In this document: positions 29,117 to 44,100 of the stretch, one piece after another
How positions within the stretch are numbered: the stretch's first letter is position 1
How the letters are laid out: each line of letters opens with the position of its first letter
Notes under the pieces: generated by a model
What the model was told of the DNA's origin: nothing
The model's database searches: none
What the model saw: the letters and a program-made list of their open reading frames with translations, nothing else
Position numbers and translations under genes: made by a program
NCBI GenBank assembly: GCA_949358305.1
Contig: OX442314.1
Coordinates: forward strand, 23,615,060 to 23,679,059
From: Strigamia acuminata
Taxonomy: Eukaryota; Arthropoda; Chilopoda; Geophilomorpha; Linotaeniidae
Length of the DNA stretch: 64,000 nt
Direction of reading: 5' to 3'

Positions 29117-32100
29117 TGCATCGTTTCAATCTGAGAACTGCTGACACCCATCGTTTTGGTCAATGGGGTTTCTCTGCACCATACTCATGTACTAAAACAC
29201 GTGTGTGGTTAGCCACAAAATGAGAAAAAGTTAGTTAATCCCACAGAATCTAATAAAGTAAACAAAATGAGATCCCATAAATAAAAAAAAAAAATAAAGT
29301 TTCAAAAAATTAATATTTTTCTCCAAAATTCCACTTTTTACGTTCCCAATTGAATTGTAAATTCCACCGCTGCTCAACGCATTGTAAACGTCAAAAACGT
29401 GTGAAACATCACACTTTACAACACAGATATTTATCAACACTTTTTACCATAATAATATTACACATTTCGGACCTGCAAACACGTAGAAAAACCAGTACAC
29501 ATAAACATACATGTAACTTGTAGCTCGTCAGTTTATCATGTAAATTTTGACAAGCACACAAGTTACATGTGTGTTTAAATATACATGTTTTGCTTCAACT
29601 CGTTCGAAATAGCAAATGAAAACGAGCACATTCAAACATCAGAGTTTCAACAAAACGATTTCGTCATTTGAATAAATCATTTTCAAAATAAAAAAAAAAA
29701 AATTCTTTCCAAAACTGTCCATTTAGAATTAGAAATAAATCTGATAGCGTTTAGATAAAATCCGTCACCATGCCAACTACTTGATATACTGAAGTCATAA
29801 AATCCGAAAGAGATGAAGCCAGCTACAATTCATTCACTTTCTACACACAAGTCGATTTGTTTGCAAAAATAGGAATAAATATTCTAAAACTGATGTGACT
29901 TTCAGCATAAATTTGCCATTTTATTTATGTCTGATGGTAAGTGCCATCGGAATTTATAAATAAAAAAAAAATAAAAAAAAACTCATTCAAATGTGAACAT
30001 CAAATAAGCTTAAGTTTGCATCTCTTACCTGCCGAGATAAATAGAGTAATGTAAATTCTTCTTCGAAAATGTGAACCGCGCGTGTCCAGTATACGATGTA
30101 GCCACTGGTGGGTCCATTCCAATTCCCGTTAAAAGTGCGGCGAATTCTGTCAAAAAATAAATAAATAAAGAATAAATTCAATATAAATGCAGTTTCACTT
30201 TAATGCCGCACCCAATCCATTAATTTTAATTTATTTTTTTTTCAGTTTAAAAAAGATATAAATATAAAAATAAATTAAAAATGAGCCAGTGGCCCAGTGG
30301 AACATTAAACTTCATTTCACGTATCATTTCAACAATTTCTAACCCTTAACTCAAACATGCATGGAAAAGGCGTGCTCGCCCGCGATGTAGTGTACCCGGA
30401 TCAAAGATTTATTAGAAAAATGTCATTTCGGCTCAAATGTTTCTATTTTTTTATTATCCCAATTTATTCTTTCCCGCCTACTTCGAGTCGTTGTACTTCA
30501 CCACACCCCGCTCAAAGGTAGTCTGACGTTCCAGGTAGACCTTGTATCCTTTACAACGCTTTAACAATGACAACACTCCCTTTATTTGCCGACTGTGGAT
30601 TTAAAAAAAAATACGAAAAAGTTGAACTCAATTTTTTTTTTAGTCAAAACTATTTTAGGAAAACTGAATAAAAGACTTTTTCTCATCAAAAAAAAAAAAA
30701 AAAAAAAAAATTATACGGGTCACCATTATAATGCGACCCTGATTTTTGCATAAATTCCACTTGGCTCTCATCACCAAATTATTTTTGGCATATGTTGAAT
30801 ATAAAAACGCTGAGCCATAGATGAAAGATAATGCAGGACGCCAATAGCACATCGTGTAGATTTTCCGTGAAATAACCCTTTGACATTCTTGTTGGGTGTC
30901 ACCACCACGTCGTTTCTTGAGTAATTAAACTAGAACTGGACTAGGATGAAAAGGAAATGGAAAAGATTGGTGCAAGAGATAGAAATGCTCGTGTAATTCG
31001 TCGTTCCAATCCGAGAATTACGTTCGTTTTAATTTGTTCGCATTCCCCGCCCTGTCTGACTTGTCGTTAATTCGTTTCTCGGCTTGCAACCCTCGTTACA
31101 ACAACGTGCTTTAATTTGTTTACAACTCCATCACCGCCCCTTTCACTCCCCCACTCCTTTTTAATACCGAGGCTCCATTAATTCTTGGAAAAGTACTTTA
31201 CACCAGTTTTATACAACGGATTTAAGCACGACGACGAGTTATTCTCAATGTCGCTCATCGGGGGTAATTCTAAAAACAGGTAGGGCTACACGCAAAAAAA
31301 ACGGAGAAAAAGAAAAAACTCGTCTGGGAAATGAAGTAGGCCATTGTTGAATCAAATGCCAGACTTGTTGGAATTTGGCCACCAGTCGGCGCCACCCATT
31401 GTCAGAGAGATAAATTTGAACTTGAGGCATTATAAGAATTAAGCATTTTATGTGTGTCATAGAGGAATGCGGTGAATTCATCAACCATTCCCCGAACCAA
31501 TTCCTTTAAACAGTAGCCAAGTTCTTCGTCATCTAATTAGTAATGCTCATGAATGAATTAAGGATTCTTAGCGAAGATCATCTCGGTGATAAAAGCTGTG
31601 TAAATATTGCCGTTTCTCGTTCAACTATTTCAAAAATCTATGACGCAAAAGCTATGGGCCATGCAGATTCCTTCCTGCGCAAAATGTTTATTACTTTAGT
31701 TTATTATGGCTTTAATGGCACTATTTTTATTTTTATTTTTGATAGAATGTCAAGTTTTCGCTAAACATTAAATATTAATTTAAAACATTCTAATAATGTT
31801 AATTAATGTTGTCGTTTGGTAAGGTTAGGTTTTCAATAAGCCTACAGCGATTCAATGCGTTGAAACTGCCAATAATGGATACGCAGAAAATATTCGAATC
31901 GTGTAATTTATTGCAAATTAATGTATTGCATCTGTTAATGTTAGATATTCAATAAACCTACGGCAATTTGATAAGTTACAATTGCCAATAATTGATTGAT
32001 ACAGTTCAATTCGGAAATATTGAACTCGAAATTTACATAGAAACCATTTCGGTCTTTAACTTCACCGCCAAATAACTAATCCCAGGATACATCCCCAAAT

Positions 32101-35100
32101 GATTCAAAAGTAAATTGAAATTATATTGCAATATATTTTAAAACGCATTTTATAATACACTTTTGGGTGTTATTGTATTGTACATTTGTAAAATGTATTA
32201 CGAAATGCATTCCCGGTATTTGTCAAATATAAATCCATTTTCAAATCCATTTTTTCAATTGTACCATGAAGTGCATTTACTGTATAAAATAAAAACTTAA
32301 TTCTGCGAAAATTTTGGAATGCATCAAGTGAAAAGCAATATAAAATATGTTTAAACAAGCAAATACCCAGATATACATTCAAGGTAATAGAGTTAACCTC
32401 TCCTGTGATTCAAAACATCTTTCTTCCTTTCCCTCTACAATCATATAAAATTCCCTAGGCAACTAACTCAATACACAATTAAATTTTGTTGATTTAAGAA
32501 TGTATAGAATTTGAGTTATGTTGTTTTCTCATTAATTTCAATAGAAAATATCATGATTTTCTAATTTTTTTGTCTTAAACCTCGCAATAAAAATTAAAGT
32601 AATTAAAAAAAATAATTAGTAAAATTCATTAGTGTAATCTGATATTTATAATTATAAAAAAAAACATTAACGAATAAGAATTTTAATTCCATCCTACCAT
32701 ATAATTCACCAGAACTTAGAAAAAACACCCCGTGTATAAATTTCTGTTTTCTTTTTAATTAGAAAAGAAAAAGCTAGCTGTGTCATAAACAATTTAGCAT
32801 TTAATTGGTTAATTGTTGTTTACCAGGCAAAAAAATAACGTCATAATAAATTCAAATTAGCAAGAAATTCAAACGGGCGCCTCCACATGCGATTACTGAC
32901 CAGGTTTTTAAATTCACTCTTGGCACGTACATAAATTCGACACTACATACCAAGTTTGATGACCAACTTTGTAAAGAAACTCGAAACCAGACAAATAGCG
33001 AATAGAAAACCGCACAACTAAATGCTATCTTGCTCTATCAGCGAGCTTTAAGGCTGTGCTGATCAATTTTGTGTCTGACGACAACTGAAAGCAAATTTAA
33101 AGTAATGGTGGAAAAACAACTTTCCCCTTGTGTAAACAGTCATCAAATTTTTAAAGAGGATAATGTCCCAATTTAATAATTCAAATAAAAAAATGATAAA
33201 CGACTTTGGTTATTGTTTTTGTATTTTATCACACAAACTTAAAAAAAAAATTCAAATTTTTAGATGAATTTTTTAAATTTATTGCTGCTGTTTGTGTGCA
33301 TGAATTTTTTGTAAGTGCCTATTAATAACTGCAGGGAGTTGATAATAATAATAATAAAAAAGTTATGCATTTAAATGAGAAAAAAATCTCAAAATTTTAA
33401 ATCAAATAAAATGTAAAGTATTTCTCATATACTCAAAATATCGGCCATATTCATCGTTACTCTGGTTACCCATGTATAATTTACACAACAATTCAACTGA
33501 TTTGCATAACTCTAACATTATTATTACTCAATTGACGTCTAAAACCACTTAATCATTCAATTGAGCATTGAAACACAACAAAATGCAATTGGAGAATTTC
33601 ATTTATTTACTTCTTTTAAAACAAAAAGAAAGTTTTAATCATTGAAACATTGTCGGTCTAATTTCGTTACAAATATAAATTGAGCCCCAGTTAATCCTCA
33701 GGTGACCAAAAAACTCTTATTATTCTTGGCCAAAACAGTTTCGAACAGAGTCTAATTCCAGAAGTTCAAGTCCAAAAGGATTTCATTAAAGCGAAACATT
33801 CGTCGAGTTCAACTTTAAATTTCAACTCCAAAATTCAACATAGTCGAATTTATGGGAGCGCTAAAACTTAAAAATAACCCTTTTCCCATCTCACTATAAA
33901 AAAAAAACAACAATTTTTTTGCCCTAAAAAAAATTTAAAAAAAGTACTTGAAAAAAAAAAAAATCCTTACCGTTTGAGTTCCTGTCATCGTCTTCCATGA
34001 CGTCAAACGACGAAATCGCAGGCAAATCTAAACCGAACAAAAAAACATCACCGTTCACTCTAAATGCATCAAAATACATCATTCAGTTAACAACTCACCA
34101 TTAAATCCATTCGTGCATAATTTACAGCATTGTCCCGGTAACAACACAGGGTCTTCGCACGTAGGTTTAGTGCATTCATTTTTAATGTTTCTGCAGCGCA
34201 CACGGCCGACAACTCTTCGTTTTTTCTGTACCTGCAAATGAAATAAAAATAAAAATTCAAAACATTTGGATTTTCGTCCCAAAAAAAAAAAAAAAAAAAC
34301 TATTCGGAGAAATAAAAGAAGTGTGTTTTGCTGATTTAGTCTTATGTCGGTACCACATGCTGCAAAAAGGTGTGGCTATGGGGAGTTTAAGTTGGTTGTG
34401 TGGGACTCTGTTCTGCTGATTCAGCTCCAGTTTCACTGAAATGTGCCGACAAAAATTTCACGCATGCTCACACATCTTTGCACCTTTTAAAACTTTTATT
34501 TAAAAAAAGAAGAAAAAAAATATAACAAAATAAAAAGGGCCCCCAAAACCGCAACTTTAATTAAAATTCTTACTCTAAAAAATAAAACGAACAACAACAA
34601 CCGCTAGAAAACCTGTTAGTCATCGTCAATACCGTTTTGGACGCACAAGAATGAGCCAATACCGGTCACTAATGAAATTTTCCGCACTCTTGATTCACCG
34701 AATTTCCCAACAAATTTTCTGCGCAACTTCAAATAATTCACTAAGACGATAATTCACTAACCAGAATTTAATTCCAACGATAATTGCAAATCACGGCGCC
34801 ACTTTCCCACCAAAAATTTTTAATCCTTCCCATTGTTCTTTCAATATGTATTCGTATTTCAGCAATTCTTCTTCCTTCCACAATTTCAGGTACATCAAAC
34901 TGGTGTTTATCTCTCAAAAAAGGTGGAATGTTTAATCTACAATCTCTTACAATTGTTAAAATTATTGTTAAATAAAGTAGTTACCAATCCATCAAAAAAT
35001 CCCAAAAAAAAACGCGCAAAAAAATGACTAAAAAGAAATCTGACATTCCACTCGTGTATTATTTCAATTGGTATGTTTGGCCATACAGTTCCAGATTAAT

Positions 35101-38100
35101 TGAATCTTTATTTGCTCTTAGCTCCATTCTTTTATTTTCGCCCTCAAGATGTAGGAAAACAAACTGAGCAATCTGCTGACTCCTCCAAACTGCGATCCAA
35201 AGTAACGCTCAGCTGTTTGTATTGTTTGTTGTGTGTTTTTGTCAGAATTTTGGATCAAATCCAAATCGCGCGCGAGCGAGGCATCACAATCATCTGGAGA
35301 CGAGGTTAAGCAATTGGGGCATGACTTGGCGGGGCGGCAACTCAATTGGGTGTTGGTGAGTCGGAACATTGAAAGCAGAATGTGGTGAATTCAATTCACT
35401 CGGATAAAATCCCTTCGACCGCCTTCCCCAGCATCCCGTCGCCATGGAAACACAATCTGGGGTGGGGTCAAGGAAATGCGTGGAATTAATGCAATCCCGC
35501 GCTCGCCTGCGCAACCAGACGCTAACATGCTTTTCATGAGTCACGCCGCTCCCTTCCGCCCAACTCCAATCCCTCGCTTCATCATGTGCAGAGATCGGCC
35601 ATCTCACTAAGGCTCAACTTGTCTTGAGACGCTAGAGACGCGCATCTGCCTACTTTCTTATCTGCAACCCAAAAAAAAAATAGCAAAAAAAAAAATTTGT
35701 TCTTCTTCGCCTCATGTCACGCATCGTGTCCCGCTGTAGTGGCGTCCATATTTTTCACCCTGTCCCATTATCGACCTTTGCGTGTAAACTCGGGGGCGAA
35801 CGCGAATTACCCTCATTAATTGCCTCAACAATATCACTCGTGTCATGGTGGATGGCAAGGACAGATAGTGCACGCGAAAAAATATGTTTTTACTCATAAA
35901 AGCGGCGCTTTAATACAGTCTTTGACCTTAGCACTGCAAACTTGCTATCTTTTTTCGAGGGCGAGGGACCCGTCGTAAAAAGGAAACAATGTGCAACCTG
36001 GGATCAAATCTCAACATATTCAAAATGTTAAATAAAGAATAAAATATACCATTGTATTTTTTTTGTTTTTGTTTGAAATCTCTACTTGGTTTATTCAAAT
36101 TGAAGATTTTTTTTTATATAGGGAAATCCCCTGGATTTACTTATGGAGCGTTGTTGGTTCTGAAAAATTAAACAACGCGCCACTTCCGGTTTTGCCTTTC
36201 TAAGACAAACGTGAAACATCTCGCCTCTAAATATCTAATAATTTCCTTTTTAAATTTTTGATTGTCCTTGTCTCCTTGCAGATTTTTCTAGTTTCTATGC
36301 ACAACTCCCACGAAGAATATACCAGTATATACTAACATATTACATAAGCAGGTCCAGGAAAAGTGCTCTAGAGGGGTGCCTAGTACACCCAGGGAGAGTC
36401 CCTCTAGACCTCTTCACGAAGACTGACTGTGTCCATTCTACAGAGCGTTATCATTTAAACTGGGCACTAATGTTTTTCTTCTAAAGTGATGGAGCTGGAT
36501 TATTGATAATGATTTTCAGGAACAAAGCGCATAAGTATTTTATTCTCTCTCTTTTTACACAGGTGGCGCTACACGAAGGCAGCGTCATAATCCATAATTT
36601 GTATGGAGTGCAAACACTCCAGGCACGAAATAATTTTTATATATCTTTCCTGCGCTATGCGCTGATAGTTTCTTCTTGAATGCAAGCAGAAATATCAGCA
36701 CAAGGTGCAGAAAGGGTAAACATTACTCCGTGAAACTGGGCATTTGTAGATTAAGCCCAAATCAACCAGGCTGAAGTTTGCACAACATTACTTTCGCGAT
36801 AGTCTACGGACAGACCGATACCCCCAAAACACAAAAACACTCAAATCTCAAAATCTATACCTTGGAATTGTCTGAAAATTGGCCAGCATGTAGTCAAGAG
36901 GGTCCCTTTGCTTCGTTCAAAAGCATTAAAACTTCCGGAATCTACATTCTCGATCAGAGAAGGATTATGGCCTAGGCAAAAAAATTCTAAAGTCCCAAAA
37001 AGCTTAATCCGGCCCTGGATACCAAGTTACCATCAGTTTTGTGAACATTTCTGACTGCCAAAAATAATTATGCAGACTTAATATTCGCTACAAGGGACTT
37101 GGAAAAAATTTTTCTAGGGCCCCAAAAAGCTTAATCCGCACCTGTACTCATGATAAGAAAATAATCAAGTCTCGGCGACGATTCATTTTGCAGTCTAGTC
37201 TAGATAAAGCAAATTTTTGACATTACCAGACATTAAAAAAGTATGGATACCATAGTCTTGCCCCGTCCTCGATGGGCCCTGTCTAGAGGGAGTTCACCGC
37301 ATATGGTAATTGAATTGCAGAAACGTTTAAGCACGCTATTTTTTATCTCAAGAAAATGTAGTTTAAAAAAATGCAATACACATGAATCACGAGTTGCATT
37401 ATTAGACTTAATTTAATCACAGCATCCCTGGCAAACCGAGCAAGTTTCCCATAATTCGGTGCAGTCGAATGGATTCCTGCGAGAAAACGCCTCGTAAGTT
37501 TTGAACCAGTCAAAATTATCTTTTTAATTTAGAGACATTCGAGAAAAGCTGCTAAAATATTAAACCACTTCACATGGTTTTAAAACAAAAAAACTTCAAA
37601 ACAAGTAAAACATCTCAAAAAGCGACTTTGTGACCACGGCAAGACAAGCCTCGTTTCCGGTATAATTCATCCAACTTGACTTGCATTTCCAATTAATTGC
37701 AAAATCACCAGGTTTAAAGAATGCAGCTTTTCATTCATCGATGAACAATTTAAATATTTAATAATCTAGAGTCTAAAGTAACAGCACAATTAAGCTCTTT
37801 TAATAATGATAAGCATGCACATCAAGTCAAAACAATTTACAACTAATGGATTTTTGCAATAGCAAACATTCTCAGGTGTGTTCCATCACAATGTGTTGCA
37901 AAAGGTCACGTGTTAATTAATGGCTTTCAGAAACCATGTTTAGTGCCATAAATAATAAAACGTAGATTATCCACACGAAAATATTTCCCCAATCAAACAA
38001 CATAAATGTATTCGACAAACAATCAAACCCAGTAGCGGTTACCCATAAAGCAAAGTTACCCACGAGCCCCAAAGGTCAGAAATTAATTTTGTAGACGACA

Positions 38101-41100
38101 ACCGATGCGACGGAAATTGACGGCAACAATAGCAACTACAATGCGAAACTCTTTAATCACTGCCAGTTGTGCAAAGTTGTAACGACTTTTATTTTTACAA
38201 CTGCGTAATTCCTGCATTACATGCATGTTTATTAAACTGTTCATCACCTTTTAAGTCAATTTCACTACCAATTTCCACACTGTCAATTACCTATTAGCGT
38301 GTAATCAAATCACGCATCTAATCAATACTTTGTCACGCATTTGAATTACCTTTCTCGCTTCATTTGCCCTAACCCAGAATTTGATATCACATTAACTCAG
38401 CAGCCATAAAACTCTTAATAACATACTTTTTATTACGCAATATTTATCTCACCGACACTTGCACGGCAAAATAATGTGTGCTTTGTCACAAGGGCCCCAT
38501 GTTCGAGTCCCTTCGACGCAAAAAAAAACCAAATCGAAGGGCACAAGGTGAGTTTATTAACACTTTCTACGTCGTTCTATCTCAGGCCCAACCTCCTGTG
38601 TACTTAAATTGAAAGTCAGCCAAGGTCGGACGCCAGTTGTAGTAAACAATCCCCCATTATAACAAACTGATTCATGCTATTAGCTTATCACACAATAAAA
38701 AATGATAAAGAAATAACAAAAAGAGATAATTTAATTTCAAGATCCGTATACTGTAGTCATCAATATCAATCTACAACTTTACAACCGAGATAAGATTTAC
38801 AGATTTCAACTCAAACAGTATTTTTAGTTTCTATTTAATTTCTCCTTGAAAAATAAAAACCTTGTTATAATAAATCAAATATAGGAAAGAGTTTAGTTTC
38901 ACTCAAAAATTAATTGCTCTTAATTGATTAATTACATATGGTGGAGTTTTTGAACCGATGAGGAAATGTCTTGGTCCTTCGAAGAACAACAATTCAAAAT
39001 GTAAAAATTCCATCTGACAAAATATTTGCGCATTCGGTCAAAGGTTAAACTTTTGTGGTATTAATTAATTAACTAATCATAACAAACACTAATTTAGCGC
39101 AATCCATAAATCAACACTATAATTGACCTTTAATTCATATTTATTGGTCCAAAAATTGGACTTAACTCAATGCAACTTTGATGAATGACTATTTCAAATG
39201 AGCTTAAAATGAGCAGCATGTATAATTGCAAATGACTGATGTGCTTCCCATGGCAATGTCACACACATATCACTAAATCAGTCACAAACGATTCGTATTT
39301 CTCATTAGAGCGATTAATAATCCAAAAATTTCAAAAAAAAAAATCGCTTTTTGACAGTTTAGCGGCCCCCAGTCGGCTAAAATGAATTAGAAATTTTATA
39401 GCCAACATTTTGTGTTTTATAATGTGTTTTTCCTATTAGAATTTTTTTAAAAAAAATTAATACATGCTGTTGCAAGTTTTCAAGGTCATTGAGTTATTAT
39501 AATGAGGTTTAAGTCCCAGTAAAACTCGCCCCGAGGGTCATTGAGCGATTTTTGTGCCTCACTATCGATGCTGGCCGGCACACGGACGCCTCGTACGCAT
39601 TTAAACTCCGACCCAGAATTGCTGAGCAATAAAAAATTGAGGCCTTGATCGTCATTTATCACCACGCAATGAATTTGGTTGCGATTTAGTTTTCTCTTTC
39701 CAAATCCCTGTCAGTGCTCGAACGAAGAAAAATTAAAGACGACGTAAAAAGTCGTATATATTTTTAAAACATATTTTATATAAAATATAAAATTCCACGC
39801 AACCTGCATCGTAGTCGATTACAAAGTGCACAAATTGCGTTCAAAAAATCCATGTCCATGCCAAATCGGATTTCGACGAAACTTGGTTTTGGGGGTTTCT
39901 AACATGGTTTCCTGACAGTTTCCAAACTTTCTGACACCTAGCTTTTGCGGTTTTCGAACAACGCCAATTTTAACGTTCATAAAGTCCACATAACGAAGAA
40001 AAATTAAAGACGATGTAAAAAGTCGCCCGTTTTATTTTATTTATATTTTTAAAATATATTTCATAGAAAGTTTAATTCTTGGCAATGACACGGTGTTCGT
40101 AATCTCACGCAACTGCATCGTAGTTGATTTCCAACGTCCAATCTAAACAAAAAAAAGACGTTCTGACTGCGTTTGGCGCCAGTTTGACGTAGATGATCCA
40201 ACTCCAGTTAATGACAGTCATATTCACAGATTTTGGGGAGTAGACAGACGCGACACCTCAGTGGAAATATATTATTCTCTGTGGTCATAATCAACTATTT
40301 TTTTTCCCTGCCGAAAATGAAGCAATCAAACTGTGTTTGCTCCCACTTAATTTGTTGTTCAAAGTTTCAAGAAAACAAAATCAAATTAACACATTTAATT
40401 GCTACATTTTTTCCGTGACGCAATCAGTGACGCAATTTCGCAAAAAAACAAATCAAAACAATTGATAAATATGAAAATATTTTGTTTTTCAAACATTCAA
40501 AAAACGTTATCACCTGACTGTGTAAATGGGGTTAATTTATGATACGATGCGCTCGCTCGTTAAAGGGAACTTTGGCACTTGAGCAAGTTGGCACTACGTC
40601 GAATTTAATCCTTGCAAGGAGCGAGACTTCCAAGTTTCCCAATATATATATATCCAGCTAAGGTCACGGTTATTCCCGTGAGCTTCTAATTTTCAAATGA
40701 TGAATCACGCAACACTTTTTTTCTCCTCAATTTTTTGTTATTGTTTTTCAGCATTTTTCACTCCATCAAGCCATTACCAAATACGGCAATAAAAAAATCG
40801 TTTTATTTAAGTAGAAATAAAAGCTGGAAATGTATTAACTTGTGTAATGGTAAATAAAACAGCTGAGCAATAAAATAAAAATAAAAATAAAATAAAAAGA
40901 ACCTGAAAACTAAAGCGCTTTCGTATACCGGTATTAACTTCGAGTCAACAAATTGTCTCGTGACAAATACAAATTAAACGCTAAGTGTCAGCATTATTGC
41001 ATAAACTTCCACCAAGTAAAACCCCATTATCACGCAATTACACATTTCATTAACGTCTTTATTCTGAGACAATTTGAACGAGCAGAGCATCACGAGTAAA

Positions 41101-44100
41101 CAATAACGCCAACAACACAAAGAGACAATCCTTGATCTCGCAGTCGTTGAGCCAATTGATTCAGATTACACCAGGTGAATTCATTAAGGACTGCAAATTG
41201 CTTGTTTTACCATTCAAACAAGCGATTTACACTCGTTACTAATTCATTGAATGTGCCTAGGACTTCTATAAGCCTATACAAGAAAATTTACCGGGTGCGG
41301 AACAACAATTGGACACAGGCTCCCCCCCCCCCCCCCCTTAAAACAGACCACCTGTTTCTAAAGGCCCCTGATGAATTTTTCGCACACAAAAATGCAGTTT
41401 GTTCCATTGAAAAATTCATTTCTTAACCTAAAAATTCATTATTTTCGCCTCAAAATTCATTTTTTTCGCCTCAAAATTCATTATTTTCGCCTCAAAATTC
41501 ATTATTTTCGCCTAAAATTTTATTATTTTCGCCTAAAATTTCATTATTTTCGCCTAAAATTTAATTCTTTTCGCCTAAAATTCCATTATTTTCGCCTAAA
41601 ATTTCATTATTTTCGCCTAAAATTTCATTTTTTCGCCTAAAATTTCATTTTTTCGCCTAAAATTTCATTTTTTCGCCTAAAATATCATTTTTTCGCCTAA
41701 GATTTTATTCTTCCCATATTTGTATTTTATTTATTAATTTTATTTTATCAGTTCTTTTTTTTTTGGATTTTGTTGTGACGGGGCCCCATCGTACCGCGCC
41801 ACTATTAACTAACGCCTTTTCCGTTAGCACTTCACAATAACATAAAACTATAAAGTCGTCACTCCCGTTCCGTTACTCAACGGACCAGTAGGAAGTTAAT
41901 GAAACACGCCGATAGAAAATAAACGCAAATTTTTGTGATAATTACGTATTAAAAAAAAAAATTAAAAAGCTCACAGTATAATTAAAATGCTAATTTTTCT
42001 ATTTCCAATTATTCCCAAATTCACAATTCCCCGTAATCAGCTTAAAAAAATAATAAAACACAATTTTAAAACCTTTAGAAATTATGCATCTGACGCACAC
42101 TCGACTCGAGCACCCTCCAAAAAAAATTTAAAACCTCCACTGCTGCTATTTATCACCGAAAAGGGTAAAGGCAATCTCGCCTACCGGTACTTGAAAAAAC
42201 CCCAAAATTTATGCATTGTCAGATATACAAAGTCACTTGTTGTCCGCCTTTTTGCGTCTTTCTCACACCTCCACTTGACAGAACTCACAACTCACCGGAC
42301 AACCCCCTAAGTAGCAAGGATTAGAAGAACGTCCGGGTTGCAGCTCCACCTACAGACCACCTCATTGCAAAATAAAAGCCATTGACGAACCTATAGCTCC
42401 CACACAGCAACGTGCGCATTCATTAACACTGTGACAAGCCGTTTGTTGTAGCGGGGGACATTAATCATGTTGCTTTACAATTTACTCAACCTCATTTGCA
42501 CCTGATTCCAACAAGAACAATTTTCATTCCTTTTCTTTCCGCTAAATTACGTGTCATTTTAACGCGCTCAAAGCCCATAACGTGATTGTTTTCGACTTCT
42601 CTCTTTTCATTTTTTGCAATTTTTATTTATAAAATAAGTGCATTAAGGTCGATAAAAATCTAAGAAAAGAAAGAAGGAAAGGAAGAAAAAAAAATTGAAA
42701 AGTCTCTTTTTCTTTTTTAAATTTGGATGTTTGGTTAAACTTAGAAGTCTGTCCAACTCCTTATGGAGCCTCAAACTACTTTTTCTCCCCCCTCTTCCTC
42801 GAGTTTTGCAATCAAATTTTTGACCATCTTAACATACTTTTAATGCTCTAATTATGCAAAAAACGGAAGGAAAAAACCTGCCAATTCTGTAATTACTAGT
42901 CTGTGTGGTTTCCGTGGTAAGTACAAAATTAATTTCCTGACACCAATTTACTGAATAAATATTAAAATTTTATTAACGAAATAATAAATAATCTTTTAAG
43001 ACTTAAGTAGTTAAAGTTGTCGATGCACACATTCGGCACTATCAACCCTTTTAATAATGTACTCATTTAGAGCATTTGCTCAAGATTCTCCATTTGTATA
43101 AAAATTGCTAATGCACTCATTTAAATCATTTGCTAACGTTTACATTCAAGAAAATTCAAGATTCTCCATTTGTATAAAAATTTCAAAGGGGCACCGTCCC
43201 TCCTGTGCCGCAATGTAGAACTACGTCCGGAGTGAGATGAAGGAATGTTTAGTTTTTAATTTTGTAAAGTTATTGATTAAAACAAAAATTTACAGTCTTT
43301 GTAAATGTGACTTTACAAAGCTAAAAGGTCAAATTTACATTAACTTTTCAGCAATTAAAAGACGTTTAAAGCCATATTTTTTCCAGTGTATTATGCGCAC
43401 TTTGTATATTGTGTTGCATTGTATTGTGCCTTCAACAGACGGCATGTTGTGTCGGTTTCCGTTCCCTACGTCATTTCCGTTCTCTACGTCATCCCCGTCC
43501 GATTGTTGCAGCCCGCCTGGTGCCAAGACGTAGTTTTATGTCAAAAACGTCCATAAAAGAAAATCCGCTTATTTTGGGTGGAATAGTTCCGCGAGGGACA
43601 AACTCTACTCGAGCATTTAAAATTTTTAAAATCGAGTATGGAAAACGCGGCATTTACACACAAGGAAGCAGCTAAAGAAATTTGTCTATTGGAATTTCGC
43701 TTTCACTCTTGCAGCATGTTAATTTATTACGGAGCACTATTTTTTTTTTTTATTATTATTATTTGAATTATAAAAAGGTGCATCCGTTATTGCACAATTG
43801 CATCTTAATTACGCATCTCCGCGGGATTTTTTTTGTAGATTTTAATTTCTTTTATATTTCCTTAGAAGAAATGACTCATTCATTTTTTTTTTTCTGTTAA
43901 AATTTTTTTTATTTGCCTCGGCCTTATCATCAATTCATTTAAAGTCTTTACGTGTCACAAATATGATTATTTTGGGGTTTGGAGAAGATATTTTTGAATC
44001 CCTTCCAACGACCTCGTCTCGTTTTCCACGTGGAATAAATTCAAAGTAATAATGCATTTGCACAATGTGTTTATTCCAGCCTCTGCCCTCTCCAATCTCA

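Larger units (their letters stand above)
23831..30028. other. 6.2-kb intron between exons D and E
   Basis: It holds a GC-rich patch at 24.29-24.43 kb, a minisatellite at 24.7-25.0 kb, a complete MITE at 26.04 kb and long A tracts at about 28.8 and 29.1 kb. No exon was recognised. Confidence 0.6.
30147..33970. other. 3.8-kb intron between exons C and D
   Basis: It contains a diverged direct duplication around 31,830-32,010 and the minus-oriented TGCATT-rich repeat at 32.1-32.4 kb. Otherwise AT-rich and featureless. Confidence 0.6.

Noticed and set aside
38486-38512. B-box-like GTTCGAGTCCC as a tRNA gene
   Set aside because: No matching A box, acceptor stem or anticodon arm upstream; at most a tRNA or SINE relic.
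41371-41640. Open frame of FRLKFHY-type repeats as a repeat protein
   Set aside because: It is the 21-bp minisatellite read in frame; the period being a multiple of three keeps it open by chance.
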